Shown: in pieces, positions 36,471 to 46,437 of the stretch
Layout: each line of letters starts with the position of its first letter
Position numbering within the stretch: the stretch's first letter is position 1
Source of the DNA: Hydra vulgaris
Lineage: Eukaryota; Cnidaria; Hydrozoa; Anthoathecata; Hydridae
Reading direction: 5' to 3'
Length of the DNA stretch: 64,000 nucleotides
Assembly (NCBI RefSeq): GCF_038396675.1
Contig: NC_088926.1
Span: forward strand, 24,057,001 to 24,121,000
The notes under the pieces: generated by a model
Databases searched by the model: none
What the model saw: only the letters and a program-made list of their open reading frames with translations
Told to the model about the DNA's origin: nothing
Position numbers and translations under genes: made by a program

Positions 36471-37238
36471 ATTTGTTCTTTTAGTATCCTTAATAGTAGC
36501 AGTAAAACTAGTTAAAGGTTTAAAATTTACTTAAAATTTACTTTACTTAATTATTCAATATACTCAAATTAATTGCTGTTACCTGCTAAATAAGAAGCAC
36601 TGGTTTCTATTAAAACAACTATTACATTAATTTAACAGGTTTGTATTAGATAAATTATTCTTTCAAAATTATAATTGTATAAAGAGATTGTTGTAGAGAT
36701 AATTAATTAAAAAAATTTTAGAGAACAAGACAGAAAAAAGCTGAAAAACATTTAAAAAATAGTCTGTTGCGAAACTAAAAACCTTAATGAATGTTTCTAC
36801 AATTCGGTTATCTCTAACGTTCAGTTTATTATGTCACTTATAATATATTTGAAGCAAATATTACTAATATCAAATTAATAATGAATATTAAATTACGTCA
36901 TTAATAAAAAAACTAAATGAAAATAAATGCTAAAAAAAGTAAATGAAAACTAAATAATAAAAAGAAAATGTGTTGTAATGTTTTATTTATTTGAAAAATA
37001 AAAACCATGGTAACCGTGGTAAGCATATAATAAAAAAAATTTAGAATTTAGAAATTCCTAAAAATTCCTTTTCGATATGAAAATTTCAACGTACTATACA
37101 AAAGTGATTCAATTAAGGTGTGCAGCGCAAATTTTAAACCGGACTACTGAGATACCAATATATGACGTCATTTCATAGTTACACTGATTAAAGTAGTTTA
37201 TTTAGAAAGATTAAAATTAAAAGTTAAAGGGTTATATA
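36471..37238. other. AT-rich non-coding spacer
   Basis: No gene or repeat recognised between the old hAT and the Tc1 element. Confidence 0.4.
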
Positions 37239-38443
37239 CAGCACTGTGCAAAAGAAAGTAGCACCTAAGAGAATTTTAATATATTCAAAATAAAATGTCA
37301 AACAAAATGAAACTAAAACAAAAATATAGGTACAAGCATATTTTTTATTAAATTGTATAATATAATACAAGTTTTATTTAAAAAATTTATGACTATACAT
37401 AGAGACTTAATTAATATTTAGTGTGACCACCTTTATTACAATAACATCTTGGAGTCTTTTATTATACTTTTATACAGATTTTCAATAAATGTGATGGGGA
37501 TATTATACCATTCTTCTTTTAGAACATTCCAAAGCTCATTTACATTCTTTGGCAACCTTATCATCTTCTTTCTGTTTAAGTAGTCCCAAACATGTTCGAT
37601 TATATTCAAATCATGGCTCTGAGGAGGCTAAGGCATGGTTTGAAGCACTCCCTCCTCTTCCAGATTTGACAAATAATTTTAAACTAATTTTCAAGTATGT
37701 TTGGTATCGTTATCCTGTTATAGGATAAAATAATCCCCGATCAGTTGAAGTTTAGAAGGCGCAGTATTATTATGTAAATTTTTTTTATATTTTTCACCTG
37801 TAAGCTCGTCTGTTATTCTTACAATATCCCCTACCCCTTTTATTGAAATACACCCCCAAACTTGAATATTCCCTCCACCATGTTTAATAGTTGATGCTAG
37901 ACATGGCTCCTTCAATACTTCTCCCTTTCTTCGCTTAACATACTGACGTCTATTCGTCCCAAAGACTTGAAATTTAGATTCGTCTGTAAACATTACTTTG
38001 TCCCATTGATTTTTCTGCCACTCTTTGTGCTCTCTGGCAAACTTTAATCTTTTTTCTTTATTACCTTTGCGTAGTAAAGGTTTTTTTAATAGTTACACAG
38101 CCTTTTAATCCAGATTTTATTAAAGATCATTACACAGTAAATGCATGTATTAAAGTTCCACTAGCTCTTTTAAGCTCTTGAATGAGTTCTGCGCTTACTT
38201 TCTTGCGATTTTGTAGCACTGTTATTTTTAAAAACTGTTCATTGCGTAGGCTTAACTTTTTGGGACGGCCAGACTTCTTTTTATACACTACATCACCAGT
38301 TTCATTATAATTTTTAACTATTTTTTGAACTGAGGCTCGCGAACAATTAACTCGTTTGGCTATTTTAACTTGACTATAGCTCTCTTCATGTAAAACAATG
38401 ATGCGATTTCTGTCATTTATTGGTCTTTATCTTTGGTCTATAT

Positions 38444-40687
38444 CAGGGTTGTCCAACGCGTGGCCCGCGGGCCAGAAGGTGGTCCTCGTCAGCCTATGGC
38501 ATGGCCCGCATATCACGGTCCATTAATTTTGATTTTTTATTTTAATAAAAATTTCAAATAACAATAATAAAATAAGTTCTACAGCAACAGCATATTATTT
38601 ATGTATTTATAATTCGAATTATACATTCGATTTCGATTATACTTTCGATTATACTTTTATAAATCCGCATTTGAAATAATAAAACGCGCGCTAAAGAAAA
38701 ACATTATTTTTATATATTTAATAAAGATGGCTTCAGCTAAAAGACTTAGATGTGATACTGAAAGCGGTCATGGGGGTCGTGTATTTAATCCTTCTTGGAC
38801 AACTGACTATTTTGTACATGAACAAAGTAATTCTATTATATGTCTAATTTGTTTGGAGAAAATTGCCGTGTGTAAAAGTTATAATGTGAACAGGCTACAA
38901 AACATGCTGTAAGTTATGACAAATTTAAAGGGCAATTTCGAATTGATAAGATTGAATTGTCGAAGAAAACTTTTCTTGCACAACAATCAGTGATGAAAAC
39001 TAAAGTGATTAGCTCTTACAGTGCTACCAAAATAAGTTTTTTAATGGCAGAAGCTATTGCAAAAAGTGGTAAACCTTTTTGTACTGGAGATTTATTAAAA
39101 AACTGTTTAAAAATATTTTGTGAAGAGATATGTCCTGAAAAAACACCTACTGTTGAAGTTCTTAGCCTCTCACACCAGACTATTGCTAGAAGAATTGAAG
39201 ATCTATCAAAAAATATTGAATTATCATTAAAAGAAAAGTTAAATAAATGTGAAGTCTATAGTCTGGCACTGGATGAATCAACAGACAGAGGTGATACTGC
39301 TCAGCTAGTCATTTTTATTAGAGGTATAACTAGTAACTTTGAAGTAATTGAAGAACTGTTAGATATTAATCATATGAAGGACACAACAAGAGGAGAAGAT
39401 ATTCTCTCTGAAGTGAAAAAAACATTGGTGAAATTTGAATTACCAGAATAAAAACTCTGTGGTGTCACTACAAATGGAGCAAGTGCACTAACAGGAAAAA
39501 ATATTGGATTTATTGCATTACTTAAGAAATCCATAAATCATGAAATTATTTCATATCACTGCATTATACACCAAAAGCAGTTATGTGCAAAAGTATTGGA
39601 GATGAAGAATGTTATGGAACTTGTTATTCATACTGTTAACTTTATAAGAAGTCGTGGCCTTAATCACAGACAGTTCAAACAATTACTTGAAGGTTGTGGT
39701 AGTGAGGCTGAAGATGTAATTTATTTCAGCCAGGTTAGATGGCTTAGTCGAGCTGCTACTCTGAAAAGATTTTGGATACTATTACCTGAAATAGTGCTGT
39801 TTCTAAAAATTAAAGGGAAAGACACAAGCTTGCTTGAAAATATTGACTGTCTGAATGATTTGGCATTTTTGATTGACATGACTCAGATGTTAATGGAATT
39901 AAATCTTAAGTTGCAGGGTAGAGATCAACTTATTAGTAAATTGTTTGAAAATGTAGAAACATTTGTTTTAAAATTAAAACTTCTGAAACAACAATTAAGT
40001 TCTAAAGTACTTGTCCATTTCAAGGCATTATCAGAAAGAAATATTAATACAATTGACTCTGAAAGATATTGTACTCTTATTTTAAAATTAATTGATGAAT
40101 TTGACACAAGATTCTGTGATTTTAAAAAGGAAAAAAATGAGTATTTGCGCATCCATTTTCCATCAAAGCTGAGACAGTTAGAAATGAATTTCAAATGGAA
40201 TTAATAGAATTGCAAAACAATAAAGATCTTAAAGAAGCCTACAAAGAAGTAGAATTGTTAGAATTTTATAAAAAATACATGAGCATTGAAGTTTTTCCTC
40301 ATTTGTGCAGACATGCTATTAAATATTTTTCATTTTTTGGAAGCACATACAACTGCGAACAGTTATTCTCAAAAATGAAGCATGTAAAAACAGAACAGAG
40401 AAATAGATTGACAGATGAACACCTTACTAATACCCTTCGAATTGCATCATCAAATATAAAAGCAGACAGATCATTTATGCAAAAAAAAAACAGTGTCAAG
40501 TTTCACATTGATCGAACTTTTGTATAACTTCACTTTGAACCTTAACTATGAGTGTAACTGTTTATTTAAATTTAAATAAAAACTTCAAATTTAATAATTT
40601 TTATTTTGGGTATTTTATGTTTGTGGCCCTCAAGTTGATTTTGAAACGAATTAATGGCCCTTACTGTAAAAAGGTTGGACATCCCTG
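38444..40687 (+). mobile_element. hAT transposon, GTF2IRD2-like transposase, with exact 8-bp target duplication
   Basis: A 2,244-bp element. Its ends CAGGGTTGTCCAAC and (inverse) CAGGGATGTCCAAC are flanked by identical GTCTATAT octamers at 38436-38443 and 40688-40695. The subterminal GTGGCCCGC / GTGGCCCTC sequence is typical of Charlie/Zaphod-type hATs. A single-exon transposase fills most of it. Confidence 0.95.
38727..40527 (+). pseudogene. hAT transposase (GTF2IRD2-like), broken at three points
   Basis: The N-terminus MASAKRLRCDTESGHGGRVF leads to a BED-like finger (IICLICLEKIAVCKSYNVNR) that breaks at 38912 just before its last His. The next block (38957-39449) has TFLAQQSVMKTKVISSYSAT and SLALDESTDRGDTAQLVIFI with the first catalytic Asp. 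A TAA at 39449 interrupts it, and CGVTTNGASALTGKN follows, where Asp is normally found in place of Asn. The next block (39596-40204) has SQVRWLSRAATLKRFW. After a one-base shift at 40195 the C-terminal dimerisation region reads FSFFGSTYNCEQLFSKMKHV to a stop at 40527. It is otherwise full length for the family. Confidence 0.9.
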
Positions 40688-40942
40688 GTCTATATCTTTG
40701 GCATTTTATTAATACTGAAAATATATTATTAACGAAATTATTAATTAAAATAAATAAATATAGATTTATTTAAAGCAATACCTTAGTTTAATTTAATAAA
40801 AACTCAATATTATTTACTTATATTTATTTAAATGTACATTTTTTAAAAATTTTCTTAGGTGCTACTTTCTTTTGCGCAGTACTGTATATAAGTATAAGAG
40901 TATAACAGAAAACGAGTAAAATTCAAACAAAAAAGATTTTTT

Positions 40943-41649
40943 TTAGAGCAGCTGAAAAATCGCCCCCCATCCTTTACTTGATGGTCTGGGAACGCCCCTA
41001 TCATCTGGTCTTCTCGCTGCATTTTTTGTGTCTCTTATTTTTCTGAACTCCATGTTTTCACATTGTTCTGCTTGTGTCATATCTGGTGAAATATCAATAC
41101 CTTTGTACTGTGTGTTCGTTTTATCCTCAAGTTTCATTGCCTTGGCTAATGTTAGGTTTCTCGTTGCTTAGTATAACTAACATTTTTCCCTGTTGAGCTT
41201 TTGATAGTACGGTCTGTATGCCTGCTGTCGCGCTTCTTTGAAATTGTTTTACTCTTTTGACAAGCACTGGGTTGGTGGCTGCTCCTATATAGTTAAATAT
41301 TTGACTATCATGTTTCTCAATTTCTGCTTGTTTTTCCTCATTGGTCCCAGTAACTGTTGCTGTTATACCCTATATGATCATGCTTTTCTTTTTTTTTATC
41401 TCTGTCTTTTTGTTCATTCATTGCTGCGTTCACTTGGTGCAGTTTCTCGTTCTTTACCATTATTGACCATGTAACTGGTCCGCAAGTAACTGTTTTTACA
41501 ATTTGTGCTTGTTTAGTTTCATTTTGTGTCATTTGTGATCTCAAGTGAACGTTTTCATTTTTTAGTTGATTTATTTCTTTTTCATAATTTGATTTATACA
41601 AATTATGAAAAAGAAATAAATCTTGAATACTTTTATTTGACTTTTTCAT
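40943..41649 (-). pseudogene. LINE ORF1 fragment (coiled coil to RNA-binding region)
   Basis: Reading leftward, 41568-41338 gives a coiled coil (KSNYEKEINQLKNENVHLRS). Decayed intermediate sequence follows (CLSKE, ATRNLTLAKAMKLEDK). Then 41137-40943 gives KGIDISPDMTQAEQCENMEF and RKIRDTKNAARRPDD. This resembles the end of LINE ORF1 proteins, which bind the element RNA. The upstream end of the fragment is a snap-back hairpin (41568-41622), so the first residues of the open frame are inverted copy, not real ORF1. Confidence 0.6.
41568..41622. repeat. Perfect hairpin, 24-bp arms, 7-base loop
   Basis: The left arm (41568-41591) starts GATTTATTTCTTTTTCATAA and the right arm (41599-41622) is its exact complement. 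It marks the 5' end of the ORF1 fragment. Confidence 0.97.
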
Positions 41650-41668
41650 AGTCCGATTTCAGATGCAT

Positions 41669-41725
41669 GTTTATTTTTTAATCGGCTAGTGCTTTCAGAA
41701 AGCACTAGCCGATTAAAAAATAAAC
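41669..41725. repeat. Perfect hairpin, 28-bp arms, 1-base centre
   Basis: The left arm (41669-41696) starts GTTTATTTTTTAATCGGCTA, the centre is a single A at 41697, and the right arm (41698-41725) is its exact complement. Confidence 0.98.
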
Positions 41726-41727
41726 TA

Positions 41728-41777
41728 AAGAAAAGAATGACAAACATTGCTTTGGGGATGTTTGTCATTCTTTTCTT
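41728..41777. repeat. Perfect hairpin, 20-bp arms, 10-base loop
   Basis: AAGAAAAGAATGACAAACAT (41728-41747), loop TGCTTTGGGG, exact complement at 41758-41777. It lies directly before the LINE RT fragment. Confidence 0.97.
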
Positions 41778-41779
41778 AT

Positions 41780-42772
41780 TACTCAGAAACAAAAAAGTTT
41801 TCTTGCGCAACAAAATTTCAAAAAATATTGGAGTACTATATAAAGCGAGAAGTTTTGTAAATAGACACGCATTAATTCAACTTTATTACTCACTTATTCA
41901 ATGCCATCTAAATTATTCAAATATCGCATGGGGCAGTGCTAAAAAATGTCAATTAGATCCTCTTTATCGGCAACAGAAGCATCTAGCACGACTAATAAAT
42001 TTTAAAGATCGTTTTACTCATGCAAAACCACTTTTATTCAAAATGAGTATTCTTAATATATACCAACTAAATGTTTTTAACACTCTTTGCTTTATATTTA
42101 AATGTAAGATAAACTTAGCTCCAATACCTTTTCAAAATTTATATGCAATAAAGCCCAAAAACAAATATGATCTAAGAAATGACAATTTTATTTATCAACA
42201 TTATTCGCATACAAATTTTGGAAGGTCTCTTATATCTTATCGCGGAGCTTATTTGTGGAACCAAATAGTTTTAAAAAATTTTGATTTTTCCCAAAGTTGG
42301 AATTTTTCTTTTTTCAAAAACAAACTGAAAAAAGTTATTTTCTCAATAGAAATTTTTTCGAGTTCTTCTGATCTCGTTTCTCTTTTATAAGTGCTTCTAA
42401 ATGTAATTTAAAATATTTGTTTTTATTTTTTATTGTTTTTTTTAATCGGTATTTTATTTGTATTACGGTTTTCATAAAAACGGTATTTACTAATTTCAAA
42501 TATTTGATTTTATTTTTTTATTGTTTAGTTAAACGGTGTTTTATAATTGAGGTTATTTTATTTGTATGAAGGTTATCTTAAACGGTATTTACTTTTTATT
42601 TTATATTTTTTTGAAATAATTGTTTTATAATTTTTGTATTGTTAAACGGTTCTCGGTGACAGGATCTTATGATCCTCTTCGAGTTTCCGTGTTCTTTATA
42701 TATTATGTACCAACGACACTTTTACCAGAGAATATTGTTAAATGAACAAAAAAAAAAAAAAAAAAAAAAGAG
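41780..42772 (+). mobile_element. 5'-truncated LINE (RT C-terminus, 3' UTR, poly(A))
   Basis: The open frame to 42390 is the C-terminal third of a LINE ORF2: KISKNIGVLYKARSF, then HALIQLYYSLIQCHLNYSNI and YRGAYLWNQIVLKNFDFS. It is intact to its stop. A 3' UTR follows with GGTGACAGGATCTTATGATC and CTCTTCGAGTTTCC, ending in about 20 A residues at 42751-42770. This is the best copy of the family also seen at 18908-21290. Integrity of the reading frame suggests a fairly recent insertion. Confidence 0.85.
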
Positions 42773-42787
42773 TTTGGAAACAATATT

Positions 42788-43076
42788 ATCTTAAAATTAG
42801 GGCCCTAAGGTCTAAGTATCTGTTAGGGAAGGGAACAATCTTAGCATTTTCAAAAAATGTTAAATTCTCATTTAGTAAAAATATATTTTAACGTTCAAAA
42901 GTTATGACCTCAGATATGACAACCCCCTCAAAAAGAGGGTCTTTCAAACTTTTCTTGGTCGCCATTTTTAAACTATAAGAAATTTTTTTTTAGATAAATT
43001 ATTTTTCTGATCAAATTTTGATCTATTTTAAGATACTACAAAAATTTATACATTTTTTTCTTTCCACATTTGCGAC
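42788..43076 (-). repeat. Inverted copy of the 26838-27123 repeat
   Basis: It is homologous to 26838-27123 along its whole length in opposite orientation. It directly abuts the poly(A) of the LINE at 41780-42772, so the LINE may have inserted next to or into it. Confidence 0.65.
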
Positions 43077-43187
43077 TAAATGAATCACGAAAACAAGATA
43101 AAGGGAATAAAGGGAGCGAATTCTAAAGAACTGATGTAGGAGGAAAAAAACCAGACGAAGAAGAATTTTCGGAGCACTTAGGAACAG

Positions 43188-43465
43188 TCACAGAAAAAGG
43201 ATGAGACCTAATTGAATGATGAGTAACACAAAAATGAATTTCAGTAGATGACAAAAGAGACTTTTGACACTGCTCTTTAGAGCAGTGCCTATTATAGTAT
43301 TTATAGAAAAGAGAAAGAGAAACAACATTACGACAAAGGACAACAGTTGAATGTTGGCTGCAAGAGCAGGTCCAGCTATGTTTACAATGCGTTTTTTCAC
43401 CATAACTAAAAGAGAAAGAGCATCATTCGAAGATCCGCTACAGATATGGCAATAGTCTTTCATGC
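43188..43465 (-). pseudogene. LINE RT C-terminal fragment, 5' truncated
   Basis: Reading leftward from 43465: MKDYCHICSGSSNDALSLL, VKKRIVNIAGPALAANIQLL. It is the same family as 1-667, and keeps the YCHICSGSS segment deleted there. The open frame then drifts out of homology through a frameshift near 43340. Upstream of 43465 the sequence turns back on itself (hairpin 43435-43491). Confidence 0.75.
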
Positions 43466-43491
43466 AAAGACTATTGCCATATCTGGAGCGG
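43435..43491. repeat. Snap-back hairpin at LINE 5' truncation, 26-bp arms
   Basis: The arms 43435-43460 and 43466-43491 include CAGATATGGCAATAGTCTTT and match with one mismatch around a CATGC loop. The left arm is LINE coding sequence. The right arm is its inverse copy. Confidence 0.95.
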
Positions 43492-43676
43492 AAATATTTA
43501 TTTAAAAAGTATATAAGTAAAATAGATAACAATTTGTTGTCATTTGAAGAAAAAAAAAATTAAAGAATCAAAATTTAAGGAAAGAGTAAGATCAAGTGAA
43601 TAAAAATAAATAAATAAGATATCATTTGTTTAAAACTTAAGAATTTAAACTAAGATTTAATAATAAAAAGTAAATA

Positions 43677-43916
43677 AATTCATATACACCGTAGAAATAA
43701 CGTAAATAAATTAGTATACACCGTAGAAATAACGTAATAAATTAGTATACACCGTAGAAAAAACGTAAATAAATTAGTATACACCGTAGAAATAACGTAA
43801 ATAAATTAGTATACACCGTAGAAATAAAGTAAATAAATTAGTTTACACCGTAGAAATAACATAAATAAATTAGTATACTTCGTAGAAATAACGTAAATAA
43901 ATTAGCAAACGCCATA
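43677..43916. repeat. 32-bp minisatellite, about 7.5 copies
   Basis: The unit contains CACCGTAGAAATAACGTAAA and TAAATTAGTATA, and copies are 31-32 bp long with few changes. It lies at the 3' side of the large minus-strand LINE and may be its terminal repeat. Confidence 0.95.
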
Positions 43917-46167
43917 GAGATAATACCATAATTAAGGTAATGAAAAAAAAGTTTTGATACACTCAGTGACATAATTTTTGTATTAATTATATTTTTGTAT
44001 TTGAGTTTTAATTGAAAAAAACATTTAAAATCGGATATATTAAAATCCATAAGTAATAACGTCCGCGATAAACTGAATATGAGGTTAGATTTGAATTACA
44101 TTTTGGGACAACAAAGTTGTTATTTGAAAGTTTTGTTGGATATTTATGAACTATTTTGTCAAAATAGGATTGAAATATTTTAGGAGATAATCCTATATTT
44201 GTTTTTTAAATGAACATTTAAACTTGGTGTAAGTTGATTTTATATATATTTAATGCTCCAAGTATACGCAGAAGAGGCTCACAAGGTACAGTTCTATCAG
44301 CTCCAAAAATTGTTCTGTACGCGTGTTTTTGTTTACAGTACAATTTTTTTAATTTTGTATAGTTTGTGCTTGCCCATGCAATATTGCAATAAGTTACATA
44401 ACAATGAATAAAAAAGAAATATAAACTTTTTAAAGAACTATTGTTTGAAAATGGTTTAGTCCTATATATCATTACTAAATTTTTTGAAACTTTATTTTCA
44501 ATACATTTTATATGTAAACTCCAACGTAAATGTTCATCTAAGATTACGCCTAGATAGTTTACTGAGTTTTAACTGTTAGTGTTGTTGATTATTAGGTTAG
44601 GCAATTTGATGGGAATATTTTTTGATTTATTCACTTTGTGGAACAAAACAAATTTGGTTTTATCCACAAAGTTTATTACTAATAAACCTCTCATTAACTT
44701 TTGATAATTGTTCGTTTGTTATTTCTAATAGTGTATTAATATCTCTGTGAGAATAAAAAAAATTGGAGTCATCTGCAAAAAGAATACAGTTTAATAGGTC
44801 TGTTGCTAAATTTAAATCAATAATGTACACAAGGAATAACAGTGGTCCTAAAATAGAGCATTTGGGGACCCCACAAGTTACGGCAGTCGGGAACGTTTGT
44901 TTTTGTTTATACAGTATAAATTGTTTTCTATCGGTCAAACAACTTTTGAACCAAAGTAAATTGTTATTTTTTACTGCATGGTGTTCAAGTTTTTTTATAA
45001 GTATATTATGAATAACTGTATCGAAAGCTTTTGACAGATTAATGAAAACTCCTAAGGTAAAGTAATTACTACTGAATGCACTTGATATTTGATTGACTAG
45101 TTCAACCACTGCATGTTCCGTTGAATTTTTTTTTGAAACCAAGTTGTTTTGAATACAACATGTCGTTTCTGATAAGTGATTAAAAAGCCTATTGTACATT
45201 ATTCTCTCAAGTAATTTTAAAAAACAAGATTAAATAGATATAGGCCTATAATTAGAGATATTTGAGTCATCTCCTGACTTAAATATCGGCGTGATTCGTG
45301 TAATTTTTAGCTTTTCAGGGACAATACCTGTTTTAAATGAAAGAATAAATATGTGAAATAACGAGGGTTCTATTATATTAAATACTGATTTTACAACATT
45401 AACGTTAATATTATCAAATCCAGCACTTTTGTTAGTTTTAAGGTAAAAAAAAGGCGGTTTGCAATTCAATTAGTTTTAAATTAGGTTCATCCATAGTTTT
45501 TTTTGAGTTCCTTTTTGTTTTTTCAAATATATTTTTTTATAAGTTGTTGTTTTTTTTTAAGTACTTATCATATAACTTTTGTTTTCTCTTTAAAGATTTT
45601 AGTAACCCGTTAGACATCCATGGAGTTAAAACAGTTTTGGTTTTTACAATAATTTTTTTTTCAGGAAATGCTTGATCACATTGCTTGCAGAATTGATTTA
45701 AAATCTTATGCGTTAATCTTATGCGTTGTTACCTTCATGTGACTGCAATAATAGATTCCAACCATCGTTGTCTCTTAAAAGATTTTGAAATTGTTTTACC
45801 GAGTTTTTATTGATCTGTCATTTAAATATAATGGATTGAGAAGGAATACCGTTAAATAATGTATTGCTAGTAACTAGGAATATTGGGAAATGATCCGATA
45901 AGTCAGTTTTGATTATTCCTGTGAAAGACGGTTATTATGATGGTTATTAGTTATTATATTATTAACCATGAGCGAGATCTCGTCTTGTTCTCGTTTCTCG
46001 TGAGAAATGGGACTTCTCGTGAGAAACGAGAAATAGAAAATTCTCGCGAGAAGTAGAACGAGACTTAAATATTATAATATTTTCAAAATTAAAAATTATT
46101 ATAATTTACAAAATGCCTAATAATTTGTTTTTTTAATTAATTAATATTTTGACTCCGTGATTTTAAT

Positions 46168-46228
46168 AAATCTAATTAAAAATTTAATTTGTTTTTGACA
46201 GAAACAAATTAAATTTTTAATTAGATTT
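46168..46228. repeat. Perfect hairpin, 27-bp arms, 7-base loop
   Basis: The arms 46168-46194 and 46202-46228 (AAATCTAATTAAAAATTTAA onward) match exactly around TTGACAG. Further partial copies of AATCTAATTAAAAA and its inverse follow to 46315. Confidence 0.95.
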
Positions 46229-46437
46229 TTAATTTGATTTTTTAATTAGATTTTTTAAAAAAAATCTAATTAAAAAATTTTAATTAGATTTTAAATATTT
46301 TTAATTAGATTTTAAACACAAAAACTTTTTGTATAAAATGGTGCACTTTTGACTTAATTTCATTAGTTTACCAGTGGAATTCAACTTGACACATATTGTT
46401 GAAAAGAAATATTCTGGCCTCATTTCAACGATCAAAA

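Larger units (their letters stand above)
37430..40704 (-). pseudogene. Tc1-like transposase, interrupted by hAT insertion
   Basis: The start codon is at 40704 (MPKI). The hAT insert lies only a few codons later, between 40688 and 38443. The frame then resumes with a helix-turn-helix (VKIAKRVNCSRASVQKIVKN) and the GRPKK hook. The catalytic block at 37993-37718 has MFTDESKFQVFGTNRRQYVK with the first Asp and GGGNIQVWGCISIKGVG. Downstream come LQQDNDTKHTSK with the second Asp and SHDLNIIEHVWDYL with the third acidic residue. Several stops, including two in the first 15 codons, and frameshifts show it was already decayed or has decayed since insertion. Confidence 0.85.
37239..40884 (-). mobile_element. 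Tc1/mariner-family transposon, split by a hAT
   Basis: The inverted ends begin CAGCACTGTGCAAAAGAAAG (37239) and, from the right end, CAGTACTGCGCAAAAGAAAG (40884). They continue in near identity for about 40 bp and are flanked by TA on both sides. Without the hAT and one copy of its target duplication the element is about 1.39 kb, typical for the family. The transposase reads leftward. Confidence 0.93.

Noticed and set aside
37163-37170. Isolated TGACGTCA (CRE-like) site
   Set aside because: A single 8-mer with no gene nearby has no predictive value.
26838-43076. Polinton/Maverick element, suggested by the 16-kb spacing and inverted ends
   Set aside because: No polymerase, integrase, ATPase or capsid-type genes lie between the repeats. 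The length is explained by nested LINE, hAT and Tc1 insertions.
43677-43916. CRISPR-like array
   Set aside because: The 32-bp units are contiguous, with no unique spacers, in a eukaryotic context. It is a minisatellite.
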